The notes: generated by a model not told the origin, from the sequence alone. 56,226 nt of DNA from Hyphomicrobiaceae bacterium (GCA_900298995.1 OMIC01000042.1:1-56226); one strand, 5' to 3'; shown: positions 8,677 through 18,097, counted from the first letter of the stretch. Numbers and translations are program-made.

Positions 8677-10005
8677 TCAGAGTTCCTTGCCGGTGAACTG
8701 CACTTCGTAATTCAGGATGACGCGCAGTTCATTCGAGTTCAGTCGCACAGGTATTTCGTCCGTCTCGTCGGTTCTGGGGCCCACATTGTTGCTGTCCAGT
8801 ATGGCGTAGCGTACGCCAAGCCTCAGTGGTGCGAGCCATTCGGGCGCGGTCTTGATGGCCTTGAAGCTGTAATCGGCATAGAAATCATATTCGTTCCAGT
8901 GAGCCAGCCCATCCGCGACATGAGTGTCGAAGGCGGTCTGCGCGCTGAGCGTCAAGCCATCGAGTCCGATGTCCGCGGCATCATAGGTTGCGCCGAGCAG
9001 CACGGCCTGCTCGCCAGCGCGCGTGAAAACGCCGATGATCATGTTGGTGTAGCCTGGCCACATGCCGAACGGATATTGCCAGGCGTCGTCGGTCCCATTC
9101 GCGGTATATCCGGCCATCAGGGTCAAGTTGCCGTGTTTGATCTCGCCCAGGACGCCGACCATCCAGGACTGGAAATCCGGCCCCATCATCAGTTCCTCGC
9201 CAATGCCGGACTGGATCATGAACTGTCCCGAAAGGCTCATGTGGTCACCGTCGGCCTCGCCCTGCATCCACTTCGCATCGGTGTAGGACGAGGCCAGAAG
9301 ATTGGGCACGACATAGAGCGATGTCTGCGCCGTGAAGTCCTTGCTTGGCGAGTAGGACAGTCCTCCCAGGTACATCGGCTGATCCTGATCGACGTCAACG
9401 ACATGCGCCATGTTGACGAAGTGGTCGGAGTCACGGGTCTTCATGCGCGTCAGATAGCCAGCATAGTACGACAGACTGTCGATCTGGCCGGCAAGGGACA
9501 CGCCCTCGAAGGTGTTCGGCACCATGCGGTTGTCGTGCGGGTTGACCTCCGGCTGGTTCACCATCTGGCGATAGACCGTCAGGAGCTGGTTCTCGTAGCG
9601 AAGTGCTGCATAGGCCTGACCCAGCACAGAAATCCCGTCCTGGTCGGGCAGGAGCAGCAGCGAGCCCGCGCGATCTTCCGGCGCCCACAGCGGCTGGGAG
9701 GTATAGGCGACAGCACCGAACTGGAGAATGTCCTCGATCCAGCCCGTCTGGTAGCCCGCCCAGCCACCGAGTGCCCAGGCCGCCGGATTGTTGTCGCCGT
9801 TGTGGGACATGTCGAAGAGATAGCTTCGGAGGCGCAGCGTGAAGGTCGCGTCGTCAAAGAAGGCTGCGCGGATCGGATCAGGCTCGATCGGCGCCGCATC
9901 GGTTGCACATGCGCGGTCGGACGCGGCGAGCATCATGGCGCCTGCGATGAGCAGGGCTCCGATGCGCCTGTTCCTTGTCTTTCCGTTCGCGCCTGCGGCC
10001 ATCAT
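8677..10005 (-). CDS. OprD-type outer membrane porin
   Basis: The 442-residue product has a basic N-terminus, a signal peptide ending near ACATDA, and a long alternating polar/aromatic sequence typical of a beta barrel. The segment FTLRLRSYLFDM followed by ALGGWAGYQTGWI resembles the first strands of OprD-family porins, and the final strand runs to the C-terminus (RVILNYEVQFTG). OprD proteins pass small carboxylates or basic amino acids. The gene starts 11 bases after the aquaporin stop on the same strand, so co-transcription with fumC and aquaporin is likely. Two adjacent ATGs (10005 and 10002) are possible starts. Confidence 0.78.
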   Translation of the reverse strand: MMAAGANGKTRNRRIGALLIAGAMMLAASDRACATDAAPIEPDPIRAAFFDDATFTLRLRSYLFDMSHNGDNNPAAWALGGWAGYQTGWIEDILQFGAVAYTSQPLWAPEDRAGSLLLLPDQDGISVLGQAYAALRYENQLLTVYRQMVNQPEVNPHDNRMVPNTFEGVSLAGQIDSLSYYAGYLTRMKTRDSDHFVNMAHVVDVDQDQPMYLGGLSYSPSKDFTAQTSLYVVPNLLASSYTDAKWMQGEADGDHMSLSGQFMIQSGIGEELMMGPDFQSWMVGVLGEIKHGNLTLMAGYTANGTDDAWQYPFGMWPGYTNMIIGVFTRAGEQAVLLGATYDAADIGLDGLTLSAQTAFDTHVADGLAHWNEYDFYADYSFKAIKTAPEWLAPLRLGVRYAILDSNNVGPRTDETDEIPVRLNSNELRVILNYEVQFTGKEL

Positions 10006-10016
10006 GGTGTCGCTGA

Positions 10017-10835
10017 TCAGCCGTTGTCCAGCGGATTGCCCATCGCGGCGGCGGCCTCCTGCGCCTTGGCAGGCCCCCTCAGGAAGCGGGCGATGAGAAC
10101 AGCCGCTATGACGCCGAGCACCGATCCCAGCGGATAGACCCAGAAGGTCGAGAGATCGCCCCGTGCGAAATCCGGTCCGAAGGCCCGGGCGGGGTTGAAG
10201 GCCGCACCGTCATAGGGGCCACCCATGGTGCCAGCCGCCATGACATAGGCGCCGACAGCGATCGGCACGAAGGACCCGACGAGCTTCGGCCCGTTCGCCA
10301 TGCTGAGAACCACCAGCACCATGCCGAAGGTGAGGATGCCCTCGAAGACGACCGCCTGCCAGTATTGACCGGGCTGGGGCATCGTGGCGGCGAGATTGCC
10401 GCCGTAGCCGAAGAGCGCGGCCGCAACCAGAGATCCCGCAGCCGCCGCCGCAAACTGGACGATGAAATAGACAACGGCCATGGGCCAGCCCATGTCACCG
10501 CGGAGCGTGAAGGCCAGGGTCATCGCCGGATTGAAATGGGCCGAGATGTCACCGAGGCAGTAAACCGCCGCCACCAGCCACAGGGCCGAGACGGCCGAGA
10601 GCGTGAAGGCATACTGGTAGCTGGCCAGTTCGGCGCCGCCGTGGCTGGCGAGAATGGCGGCTCCGCCGGAGAGGACGAATGTCAGCCCGAAGGTTCCGAT
10701 GAACTCCGACACGAGACGGCGGGCGCGGTGATCGCCGCTCTTCCAGTCCGCCGAAAAGCGGGGTCCGACCTGGTTGGACAGTGCAAAGCGGCCATAGGCC
10801 GCCTCGCGCGTCGCGCCGCTGCCTTCAGGCGACAT
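10017..10835 (-). CDS. Aquaporin / MIP family channel
   Basis: The 272-residue protein has six membrane helices and both pore signatures: [11 protein letters not shown] in the first half and [12 protein letters not shown] in the second. The Arg after the second NPA is the selectivity-filter Arg of the family. The start at 10835 overlaps the last 11 bases of fumC, which suggests translational coupling. An extension to 10874 is open but lies inside fumC. Water or small neutral solute passage is the family role. Whether this one is a water channel or a glyceroporin cannot be settled from sequence alone. Confidence 0.88.
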   Translation of the reverse strand: MSPEGSGATREAAYGRFALSNQVGPRFSADWKSGDHRARRLVSEFIGTFGLTFVLSGGAAILASHGGAELASYQYAFTLSAVSALWLVAAVYCLGDISAHFNPAMTLAFTLRGDMGWPMAVVYFIVQFAAAAAGSLVAAALFGYGGNLAATMPQPGQYWQAVVFEGILTFGMVLVVLSMANGPKLVGSFVPIAVGAYVMAAGTMGGPYDGAAFNPARAFGPDFARGDLSTFWVYPLGSVLGVIAAVLIARFLRGPAKAQEAAAAMGNPLDNG

Positions 10836-12225
10836 AGCACGACACCATCTTCTTCGGATCGACAACCTTGTCAAACTCAGCTTCCGTGACGAAGCCGAGC
10901 TTCAGCGCGGCTTCCTTCAGGGTCAGGTCGTTGTCGAGCGCATAGTGCGCGATCTCCGAGGCCTTGTCGTAGCCGATCACCGGCGACAGGGCAGTGACCA
11001 GCATCAGCGAGCGTTCCACAAACTGGCCGATCTGCTTGATGTTGGGCTTGGTGCCCTCGACGAGGAAGGTGCGGAAGTTGGTGCAGCTGTCGGTCATCAG
11101 CGAGATGGAATGGGTGATGTTGTAGATGATAAGCGGCTTGTAGACGTTCATCTCGAGATAGCCGCTGGCGCCACCGAAACTCACGGCCATGTCGTTGGCC
11201 ATGACCTGCACCGCCACCATCGCCATGGCCTCGCACTGCGTCGGGTTGACCTTGCCGGGCATGATCGAGGAGCCCGGCTCATTGGCGGGGATCGACAATT
11301 CAGCAAAGCCGGCGCGCGGGCCGCAGGACATGAGGCGGATGTCGTTTGCAATCTTGTAGAGCGACGTGGCCAGCGTCTTCATGCTGCCCGACAGCGCGAC
11401 CAGGGCATTGTGGGCGCCCTGGACGGTGAACTTGTTGGGCGCGGTGATGAAGGGAAGGCCGGTCAGCGTGGCGATTTCCTGGGCAGCCGCCTCGGCGAAG
11501 CCTGGCGCCGAGTTGAGGCCGGTGCCCACGGCGGTGCCGCCGAGCGCCAGCTTGTAGACGGACTTCAGCGACGATGTCACATCGTCGAGATTGTCCGTCA
11601 GCATGCCGGCATAGCCCGACCATTCCTGTCCGAGGGTCAGCGGGGTGGCGTCCTGCATGTGGGTGCGGCCGATCTTGACGATGTCCTTCCACTCGTCCGC
11701 CTTGCCGGCAATCGAATTGCGCAGGGCGGTGACGGCGGGGATGAGGTTCTTCGTCACCGCGATGGCGGAGGCGATGTACATGGCTGACGGGAACGAGTCG
11801 TTCGAGGACTGTGCCATGTTGACGTGGTCGTTGGGATGGACCGGGGTCTTGCTGCCGAGCGGCGTGCCGGCAAGCTGGCAGCAGCGGTTCGAAATCACCT
11901 CGTTGACGTTCATGTTGAACTGGGTGCCGCTGCCGGTCATCCAGACGTGAAGCGGGAACATGTCCTGATGCTGGCCCGCGAGGATCTCGTCGCAGACCTG
12001 GACGATCAGCTTGTACTGCTCGTCCTTGAGGCGCCCGCCCTTGTGGTTGGCAATCGCCGCGCCCTTCTTCAGGATCGCATAGGCGCCGATCATCTCGCGC
12101 GGCATGAGGTCCTTGCCGATGCTGAAGTGCTGCAGCGAGCGCTGGGTCTGCGCCCCCCAAAGCTTGTCGGCCGGAACCTGCACGGTTCCAAGGCTGTCGG
12201 ACTCAGTCCTCATCAGCACGCTCAT
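10825..12225 (-). CDS. fumC: Class II fumarate hydratase
   Basis: FumC interconverts fumarate and malate in the citric acid cycle without an iron-sulfur cluster. The 466-residue protein is of normal length and shows the fumarase/aspartase signature [17 protein letters not shown], the [14 protein letters not shown] segment, and [19 protein letters not shown] carrying the catalytic His region. The start at 12225 has GAGGA upstream. Its stop codon lies inside the start of the aquaporin gene, and a porin follows, which is an unusual partnership for fumarase. Confidence 0.96.
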   Translation of the reverse strand: MSVLMRTESDSLGTVQVPADKLWGAQTQRSLQHFSIGKDLMPREMIGAYAILKKGAAIANHKGGRLKDEQYKLIVQVCDEILAGQHQDMFPLHVWMTGSGTQFNMNVNEVISNRCCQLAGTPLGSKTPVHPNDHVNMAQSSNDSFPSAMYIASAIAVTKNLIPAVTALRNSIAGKADEWKDIVKIGRTHMQDATPLTLGQEWSGYAGMLTDNLDDVTSSLKSVYKLALGGTAVGTGLNSAPGFAEAAAQEIATLTGLPFITAPNKFTVQGAHNALVALSGSMKTLATSLYKIANDIRLMSCGPRAGFAELSIPANEPGSSIMPGKVNPTQCEAMAMVAVQVMANDMAVSFGGASGYLEMNVYKPLIIYNITHSISLMTDSCTNFRTFLVEGTKPNIKQIGQFVERSLMLVTALSPVIGYDKASEIAHYALDNDLTLKEAALKLGFVTEAEFDKVVDPKKMVSCYVA

Positions 12226-12324
12226 GATGTCCTCGCAATCCTATGGATTTTCATTTTGTAAGCGTATTCATACCGCATTGCCGCAACGGATTTCAATGCA
12301 GACAATGTGACAGGGCGGACGTGC

Positions 12325-12360
12325 AAAAGAAAAGACCGCCGCTGATGGCCAGCGGCGGTC
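12325..12360 (-). terminator. Rho-independent terminator of ctrA
   Basis: On the minus strand a 10-bp perfect stem (GACCGCCGCT paired with AGCGGCGGTC, at 12351-12360 and 12334-12343) with a 7-base loop is followed directly by TTTTCTTTT (12333-12325). It lies 24 bases after the ctrA stop, in the ctrA direction. Confidence 0.92.
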
Positions 12361-12384
12361 CGGAACACTCCGATGGACAGGCGT

Positions 12385-13095
12385 TCAGGCGCTCTCGCGC
12401 AGGTCCTCGCCCATGGGCGGGGCGTTCTCCCGCAGCACATAGCCGCGGCCCCAGACAGTCTCGATGAAATTCTTGCCGCCGGCAGCATTTGCCAGCTTCT
12501 TGCGCAGCTTGCAGATGAACACGTCGATGATCTTGAGCTCCGGCTCATCCATGCCGCCATAGAGATGGTTGAGGAACATCTCCTTGGTGAGCGTTGTACC
12601 CTTGCGCAAGGAGAGCAGCTCGAGCATCTGGTATTCCTTGCCTGTGAGATGCACGCGCGCGCCGCCCACCTCGACCGTCTTGGTATCGAGATTGACGCAG
12701 AGATCGCCGGTGATGATGACCGACTGCGCGTGGCCCTTGGAACGGCGGACCACCGCATGGATGCGGGCCACCAGCTCGTCCTTGTGGAAGGGCTTGGTCA
12801 TGTAGTCATCCGCCCCGAAACCGAGGCCCCGCACCTTGTCCTCGATGCCCGCGAGACCGGACAGAATGAGGATCGGCGTGTTGACCTTGGCCACCCGGAG
12901 GGTTTTCAGAACCTCGTAACCGGACATGTCCGGCAGGTTCAGGTCGAGCAGGATGATGTCGTAGTCATAGAGCTTTCCGAGGTCGACGCCCTCTTCCCCG
13001 AGGTCGGTCGCGTAGATGTTGAACCCCTCGGATTTGAGCATCAGTTCAATGCTCTGGGCCGTCGCGGTGTCATCCTCGATCAGCAGTACCCTCAT
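12385..13095 (-). CDS. ctrA: Cell-cycle response regulator CtrA
   Basis: CtrA is the master transcription regulator of alphaproteobacterial division, motility and replication control. The 236-residue protein has an N-terminal receiver domain with acidic residues D8/D9, phospho-acceptor D51 (LLDLNLPD) and the conserved Lys in TKPFHK. An OmpR-type winged helix follows ([27 protein letters not shown]). The start at 13095 matches the family N-terminus MRVLLIEDD; the upstream extension to 13194 crosses the promoter. The C-terminus ends Glu-Ser-Ala. The upstream gap holds GANTC sites and CtrA-like half sites, consistent with CcrM/GcrA control and autoregulation. Confidence 0.97.
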   Translation of the reverse strand: MRVLLIEDDTATAQSIELMLKSEGFNIYATDLGEEGVDLGKLYDYDIILLDLNLPDMSGYEVLKTLRVAKVNTPILILSGLAGIEDKVRGLGFGADDYMTKPFHKDELVARIHAVVRRSKGHAQSVIITGDLCVNLDTKTVEVGGARVHLTGKEYQMLELLSLRKGTTLTKEMFLNHLYGGMDEPELKIIDVFICKLRKKLANAAGGKNFIETVWGRGYVLRENAPPMGEDLRESA

Positions 13096-13177
13096 CTCGA
13101 ATCCCCTATGGTCCCCAGCCCCTGGCGGGCCTTCCTGACGGTCTGCACGGCTGGCTGGCGCCGGCGCACACGAACCG

Positions 13178-13225
13178 TTAACGCTATTTTCCAAGATATA
13201 CTCGCAAAGGTTAACAAACCCTAAG
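13178..13225. promoter_or_regulatory. Candidate CtrA half sites in the ctrA promoter
   Basis: Two GTTAAC sequences occur at 13177-13182 and 13210-13215. The second is followed by CTAA six bases later (TTAA-N6-CTAA at 13211-13224), one base short of the canonical TTAA-N7-TTAA CtrA box. They lie 80-130 bases upstream of the ctrA start. Autoregulation is known for CtrA in Caulobacter; binding here is inferred. Confidence 0.45.
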
Positions 13226-13360
13226 CCACGCGACGCAACCTATTGACAGAGCTCACGACATGTAGTGGTGTGATTCCCCTTGGGACCGCTACATATAGCT
13301 ACTCACCCGCGCGACCGCGCTTTCCGAGCCCAGGACCGGTGTTTACCCGGTTTACCCCGC

Positions 13361-13375
13361 CTTAAACTTACGCCG
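13361..13375. promoter_or_regulatory. Candidate CtrA box between ctrA and fliJ
   Basis: TTTA-N7-TTAA (spacer CCCCGCC) matches the CtrA consensus TTAA-N7-TTAA at seven of eight positions with correct spacing. It sits 121 bases upstream of the fliJ start and could serve fliJ or ctrA. Confidence 0.35.
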
Positions 13376-13388
13376 CCATCATCCTGTT

Positions 13389-13433
13389 GAATCGACGGAC
13401 CGAATCCTTCTTGCGTAGTTGATTCGCGGAATC
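13389..13433. promoter_or_regulatory. Cluster of four GANTC sites upstream of fliJ and ctrA
   Basis: GAATC at 13389, GAATC at 13402, GATTC at 13421 and GAATC at 13429 fall within 45 bases. Two more sites, at 13272-13276 and 13099-13103, lie in the same intergenic gap, the last one 4 bases before the ctrA start. GANTC is the CcrM methylation site sensed by GcrA in this class. Confidence 0.6.
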
Positions 13434-13495
13434 GTGAAAAGGGGGTTGGTGTGCGCCAGTCCCGGTTTGTTTGTAGAGTAGAGTTAGGGGTCCCC

Positions 13496-13879
13496 ATGCG
13501 CTCACGCGAGACGCTCCTTCGGCTGCACCGCTTCCGCACCGGGGAAAAGCGGCGGCAGGTCGCCGACATCAACTTCATGATCCAGGACTTCATGCGCAAG
13601 TATGATGAGCTGGACGCGCAGGTGAAGCTGGAGGAAAGCCGCACCGGCGTCACCGACCCGCAGCATTTCAACTATTCGCTCACCGCCAAGTCGGCGCGCG
13701 CGCGGCGCGACAATCTGATGCGCTCGATCGCCGAACTGCGCGACCAGATGGCCGAGGCGGAAGCCGCGCTCGCCGTCGAGGAGCAGGAATTGCGCCGCGC
13801 CGAGATGCTGGCCGAAAAGGAACAGCAGGGCTCCGGCATGGTGATGCCCGAAGCCGTGGCCGCGCACAGCGCCGGCTGA
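13496..13879 (+). CDS. fliJ: FliJ-type flagellar export chaperone-like protein
   Basis: The 127-residue product is almost wholly helical and charged, with long heptad stretches (RSIAELRDQMAEAEAALAVE), as in FliJ, the coiled-coil component of the flagellar type III export ATPase complex. The N-terminal MRSRETLLRLHRF and the segment GVTDPQHFNYSLTAKSA are typical of the short FliJ homologues found divergent to ctrA in Rhizobiales, which supports the call. The start at 13496 matches that N-terminus; the alternative at 13451 adds unrelated residues. Flagellar function is inferred because no other flagellar gene is in the window. Confidence 0.75.
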   Translation: MRSRETLLRLHRFRTGEKRRQVADINFMIQDFMRKYDELDAQVKLEESRTGVTDPQHFNYSLTAKSARARRDNLMRSIAELRDQMAEAEAALAVEEQELRRAEMLAEKEQQGSGMVMPEAVAAHSAG

Positions 13880-13886
13880 ATCCGCT

Positions 13887-14600
13887 CTAGACCCGGAACG
13901 CCCGCAGCCGCTCATAGTACGGCCGCGCCTCATCCGCGATGCGCTGCAGCGCGGGCGGCAGGGGCGGGGCCTCGGGCGGGGGATGGCCGAAGCTGTCCGA
14001 CTCCCAGACGGCATTGTACCAGTGCGGCGCCCAGACGCCGTCGAAGGGCTTGGGGCCGCGCGGCCAGTGCAGCATGGCATCGTCGAAGCCGATGCCGCAG
14101 GCCGTGCACAGCCTGGTGAGGCAGGCGCGCGGATCGCGCAGGATGTCATCGGCATCCACCACGGGTGGCGCATGGCCCATATGATCGGCCACCATGTCGA
14201 AAATCTCGCGCTGTTCGACAAAACCGATGTCCCGCAGCGTCACATCGGACCATTTCTTCGCGTAGCTCGCCAGCACCCGCTCGGGCGCGCGGATCAGGAA
14301 GGCGTTGGTGAGGCCCGTGATCCAGCGCCGGTCATGGCCCTTCAGCATGTGATGGGTCATGTGCTTCTGGTAGAAGAGCGGCGTGGCGGCGGGCGCGAGA
14401 CATTTCCGGACCAGGCTGTTCCAGTCGCGGTCGCCCGCCGCGATGATCGCCTCGCGCATCGGGTGATCGTTGCCGTGATGCACGAGCGAAAAGGCGTAGA
14501 AGGGTTCGTCCCAGGCGGTGCAGTCGGGCCGGTTGCCGAAACTGTACATCATGGCCGTCGAGATGTTGCGCGGCCCCGACCACATGGCGAGATTGGTCAT
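13887..14600 (-). CDS. Sulfotransferase-like family protein
   Basis: The 237-residue protein starts with LAMWSGPRNISTAMMYSF, a phosphosulfate-binding-loop-like motif of a sulfotransferase-fold family, and contains AFLIRAPERVLASY, which resembles the 3'-phosphate-binding motif. Members are usually annotated only as sulfotransferase family, and some are fused or adjacent to branched-chain aminotransferase-like enzymes. Here the start codon lies one base after the stop of the aminotransferase gene, a tight coupling. The acceptor substrate is unknown, and true PAPS use is not proven by sequence. Confidence 0.72.
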   Translation of the reverse strand: MTNLAMWSGPRNISTAMMYSFGNRPDCTAWDEPFYAFSLVHHGNDHPMREAIIAAGDRDWNSLVRKCLAPAATPLFYQKHMTHHMLKGHDRRWITGLTNAFLIRAPERVLASYAKKWSDVTLRDIGFVEQREIFDMVADHMGHAPPVVDADDILRDPRACLTRLCTACGIGFDDAMLHWPRGPKPFDGVWAPHWYNAVWESDSFGHPPPEAPPLPPALQRIADEARPYYERLRAFRV

Positions 14601-14601
14601 G

Positions 14602-15543
14602 TCAGAAACTCCGCCGCGCGTCCCGCAGACACAGGGCCTTGTAGGCCTCGGAGAGCTGGCGCGAGACAGGGCCGGGGCCCTGCCATTCGGCGCGCGAGAG
14701 GGGATGGCGCACTGGCCGCCCGTCGATCACCCGCACGGGAATGAGGCCGGCGAAGGTGCCGGTCACGAAGGCCTCATCCGCACCATAGACGTCATAGAGC
14801 GAGAACTGCTTCTCAAAGGCCGGAATGCCGTGCTCGCGCGCCAGGCGCAACATGTTGCCGCGGGTGATGCCGGGAATGCAGTATTGACCGGTCGAGGTCC
14901 AGAGCTCGCCGCGCCGCACGATGAAGAAATGCGTCGAGTTGCAGGTGGCGACGAAGCCGAGGGGGTCCAGCATCAACGCTTCGTCGGCGCCGGCGTTGGC
15001 GGCCTGGATGCAGGCGGTGATGCAGTTGAGCTTGGAATGGGAGTTGAGCTTCTGGTCCTGCACGTCGGGCGCGCCGCGACGGACATTCACGGTGTGGAGC
15101 GACAGGCCGTGCGCGAACTTTTCCGGGTTCGGCGACTTGTATTCCGGGATGATGACGATGGTGGGCGCCGAGATCGTCACCCGCGGATCCTGATAGGGTG
15201 TGGCCTTGACGCCACGCGTGACCATGAGGCGGATGTGGACGCCATCGTCCATGCGGTTGGCATCAAGGCACTCGAAGAGGCGGCTCACCAGCTCCTGGGG
15301 CGTGAGGCCGATGTCCATGAAGATCGCCTTGGCGCCCTCATAGAGGCGCTCTACATGCTCGCGCAAGAAGGGTACGCCGCCCTTGACCAGACGCAGCCCC
15401 TCCCACACGCCATCGCCAAGGATGAAGCCGGAGTCGAAAACCGATACGCTCGCCTCGGCGCGCGGCACGAGTCGCCCGTTGACGGAGATCAGGATGTCGA
15501 GGTTGCGGGGATCTATTTTGACGTCGTGGATGTTCTCTGCCAT
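14602..15543 (-). CDS. Class IV aminotransferase (branched-chain / D-amino acid type)
   Basis: The 313-residue PLP enzyme shows the fold-type IV layout. SVFDSGFILGDGVWEGLRL stands near residue 35, the Lys in QDQKLNSHSKLNCI is the expected PLP anchor, and the phosphate-binding GITRGNML follows. The N-terminal DGVWEGLR resembles branched-chain aminotransferase, but the subgroup could also act as a D-amino acid transaminase or on other amino donors. It is the first gene of a pair with the sulfotransferase-like gene (one-base spacing), so both may work on one small molecule. The exact substrate is unknown. Confidence 0.82.
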   Translation of the reverse strand: MAENIHDVKIDPRNLDILISVNGRLVPRAEASVSVFDSGFILGDGVWEGLRLVKGGVPFLREHVERLYEGAKAIFMDIGLTPQELVSRLFECLDANRMDDGVHIRLMVTRGVKATPYQDPRVTISAPTIVIIPEYKSPNPEKFAHGLSLHTVNVRRGAPDVQDQKLNSHSKLNCITACIQAANAGADEALMLDPLGFVATCNSTHFFIVRRGELWTSTGQYCIPGITRGNMLRLAREHGIPAFEKQFSLYDVYGADEAFVTGTFAGLIPVRVIDGRPVRHPLSRAEWQGPGPVSRQLSEAYKALCLRDARRSF

Positions 15544-15608
15544 CTGGCCAGCTTTCCGGAAACAGCGTTGCGGCGCTATCTAGCGCCTGCACAGCCCAAA
15601 AGGAAAGC

Positions 15609-17498
15609 TCAGGACGCGGGCGGAACAGCGGGGGACCCGGGTCCGGAAGGCTGCGCATCGGGTGCTTCCCAGGCGTGGTCGCCCGAGGCGCCGGCGCCAC
15701 CCGCGTCGGTGGACAGCACGCGCTCGATTTCCTCGCGGCCCTGGCGCGCGATGTCGATCAGGCGCTGGGTATCATCGGCGTGCCTTGCACTGCGGCGCAG
15801 CAGTTCCTCGTCATGCATCTTGAAGCGCCTCGCGGCGCGGCGGGCCTCGAAGGGGTGCAGCCCCAGCTGCACCAGAAGCTGCTCGCCGGCATCGACCGAG
15901 GAGGCGAAGACCTCGCGGTGCACATGCTCCACCCCGGCATTGATCAGCCGGTAGGCATGAACGCGGTCATAGGCGCGGGCCAGGATGTGGAGCCGGGGGA
16001 AATGGCGGCGCGCGGTTTCGACGATCTCGAGGACCTTTTCGGGATCGTCGATTGCGATCACCAGCGCCCGGGCTTCGGCAGCCCCCGCCGCCTCGAGAAG
16101 ATCGTGGCGCGATGCATCGCCATAGTAGACCTTGTAACCGAACTTGCGCAGCACCTCGATCTGCTCGGCATCATGGTCGAGCACGACGGCTCGGATGCCA
16201 CTTGCCTGCAAGAGGCGTCCCACCGTCATGCCGTAGCGGCCGTGACCTGCGATGATGACACGGGCGCCGGTCTCCTCGATCCTGTCGCTGGCGCGCGCAT
16301 CCGGCTTGCCGGCAAAGCGGGGCTGCATCACACGCTCATCGAAAATCATCAACAGGGGTGCTGCCGCCATGGAGAGGGCAACCACTGCGACCAACAGGCC
16401 GGACTGGCCGGGATCGAGCAGACGGAGGCCTGCCGCGAAGGAAATCAGCACGAAGGCGAATTCACCGCCCTGTGCCAGCGCGAAGGAAAAGCGTGAGGCA
16501 TCAGGCCCATTCATTGCGAAGAGCCGGGCCAGCAGGAAGAGAACCGCAAGCTTCACCACGATGAAACCCAGCACGAGGCCCAGAACCAGAAGCGGCTGGT
16601 TGAGCAGCAGCGAGAAGTCGATGCCCGCGCCCACCGCGATGAAGAACACGGCCAGCAGCAGGCCCTTGAAGGGCTCGAGGTCCATTTCCAGTTCGTGGCG
16701 GTATTCGCTCTCGGCCAGCACCACGCCTGCGAGGAAAGTGCCGAGGGCCGCCGAAAGCCCCACCAGCTGCATCAACAGGGCGATGCCCACGACGAGCACC
16801 AGGGCAAGGCCAACGAACACCTCGCGGATGCCGGTGTCGGCCACCAGCCGGAAAAAGGGCCGCGTGAGGAAGCGGCCGGCCAGCACGATGCTGGCGACCG
16901 CCGCCAGGACGGCCAGCGTCTGGGCCCAGCGGGGGAGATCGCCGATCAGGGTCGCGCCATGCACGTCATGCAGCTGGGCGGAGGCCAGCAATGGCAGAAA
17001 GGCAAGGATCGGGATGACTGCAATGTCCTGGAACAGCAGCACAGAGAAGCAGGACTGGCCGGCTGCCGTCTTGAGCAGGCCGCGCTCGTTCAGGCTTTGC
17101 AGAACGATGGCGGTGGAGGACATGGCGAGGATGAGGCCGGTGGTGAGGGCCGCCTGCCAGGTAAAGCCAAGTGCCAGGGCGCCGGCGCCCAGCGCAAGCG
17201 CGGTGACCACCACCTGCAAGCCGCCAAGTCCGATGATGGGGCGGCGCAGCGCCCACAGCTTGGCGGGCTGCAATTCCAGTCCGACGAGGAACAGCATCAC
17301 CACGACGCCGAACTCGGCGAAATGCATCACGTCCGCGCCCTCGCGGCCGATGAGCCCCAGAACCGAGGGGCCGATCACCATGCCGGCCACCAGATACCCA
17401 AGCACCGAGCCAAGGCCCAGCCGGGTGGCCAGCGGCGCGGCGATGACCGCAGCGGTCAGATAGACAAAAGCACCAAGGAGAAGGTCCTGCGGATGCAT
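15609..17498 (-). CDS. CPA2-type potassium/proton antiporter with RCK domain (KefB/KefC-like)
   Basis: The 629-residue protein has about 12 membrane helices (residues 1-385) with the CPA2 core (MLFLVGLELQP, SALGTFLAGVVLAESEY). A Rossmann RCK_N domain follows (VIIAGHGRYGMTVGRLLQ, then VVLDHD), and a hydrophilic Pro/Ala-rich tail. Such proteins are potassium efflux systems gated by nucleotide or glutathione adducts. The ATG overlaps the stop of the upstream quinone-reductase-like gene by one base (TGATG), the pairing typical of KefC with KefF or KefB with KefG. Glutathione gating is inferred from this pairing. Confidence 0.9.
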   Translation of the reverse strand: MHPQDLLLGAFVYLTAAVIAAPLATRLGLGSVLGYLVAGMVIGPSVLGLIGREGADVMHFAEFGVVVMLFLVGLELQPAKLWALRRPIIGLGGLQVVVTALALGAGALALGFTWQAALTTGLILAMSSTAIVLQSLNERGLLKTAAGQSCFSVLLFQDIAVIPILAFLPLLASAQLHDVHGATLIGDLPRWAQTLAVLAAVASIVLAGRFLTRPFFRLVADTGIREVFVGLALVLVVGIALLMQLVGLSAALGTFLAGVVLAESEYRHELEMDLEPFKGLLLAVFFIAVGAGIDFSLLLNQPLLVLGLVLGFIVVKLAVLFLLARLFAMNGPDASRFSFALAQGGEFAFVLISFAAGLRLLDPGQSGLLVAVVALSMAAAPLLMIFDERVMQPRFAGKPDARASDRIEETGARVIIAGHGRYGMTVGRLLQASGIRAVVLDHDAEQIEVLRKFGYKVYYGDASRHDLLEAAGAAEARALVIAIDDPEKVLEIVETARRHFPRLHILARAYDRVHAYRLINAGVEHVHREVFASSVDAGEQLLVQLGLHPFEARRAARRFKMHDEELLRRSARHADDTQRLIDIARQGREEIERVLSTDAGGAGASGDHAWEAPDAQPSGPGSPAVPPAS

Positions 17499-18097
17499 CA
17501 GCGCTCCCTGCTGGGAAAGCCAGGCGGCAGGGTGAAGCCTGGCGCAAGGCGCGACAGCGGGTCGATGGCGCCGTCACGCAGGCCGACGATCAAGTCCCGG
17601 TAGGCTTCGGTGGCAGCCGAGAGTTCGGCTGCAGGCAGGCGACGCCCGGAATAGATGACGAAAGGCGCAAGATAGGCCATGGAGCAGAGATAGGCCGTCT
17701 GGTTGAACGGGCTCAGCAGTTCGGTGATCTCGAAGCGGTTGCGTCCGCCGTGCTGATAGGCCTCTGCGGTGCCGCCGGTGGATATGGCCGACATGAGGAA
17801 GCGCCCGGCAAGCCGCGTGCCGTCCGGTCCGTAGGCCCAGCCGTTTTCCAGCGCCAGATCCTGCCACTCCTTGATGATGGCGGGCGAGGAATACCAATAG
17901 AATGGATGCTGCAGCACGATCAGGTCATGGGCAAGCAGACGGTCCTGCTCACGCGCCACGTCAATGTCGAAGTCCGGATACTCAGCGTAGAGATCGGCCA
18001 GGGTGACGCCGTCGAGTCCGTCGATGGCACGGAGCATGGCGCGCTGAACAACGGACGCGCTGCTGCGCGGATGGGCAAAGAGGATCAGGAGTTTCAT
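17498..18097 (-). CDS. KefF/KefG-type flavodoxin-like NAD(P)H oxidoreductase
   Basis: The 199-residue flavoprotein has the flavodoxin-fold quinone reductase pattern: MKLLILFAHPRSSAS at the N-terminus, then DLIVLQHPFYWYSSPAIIKEW, the substrate and FMN loop shared with KefF, KefG and YwrO. In enterobacteria these proteins bind the Kef antiporter, are needed for full activity and reduce electrophilic quinones. The gene precedes and overlaps the antiporter gene, so it is very likely the ancillary subunit. KefF or KefG cannot be told apart here. Confidence 0.87.
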   Translation of the reverse strand: MKLLILFAHPRSSASVVQRAMLRAIDGLDGVTLADLYAEYPDFDIDVAREQDRLLAHDLIVLQHPFYWYSSPAIIKEWQDLALENGWAYGPDGTRLAGRFLMSAISTGGTAEAYQHGGRNRFEITELLSPFNQTAYLCSMAYLAPFVIYSGRRLPAAELSAATEAYRDLIVGLRDGAIDPLSRLAPGFTLPPGFPSRER

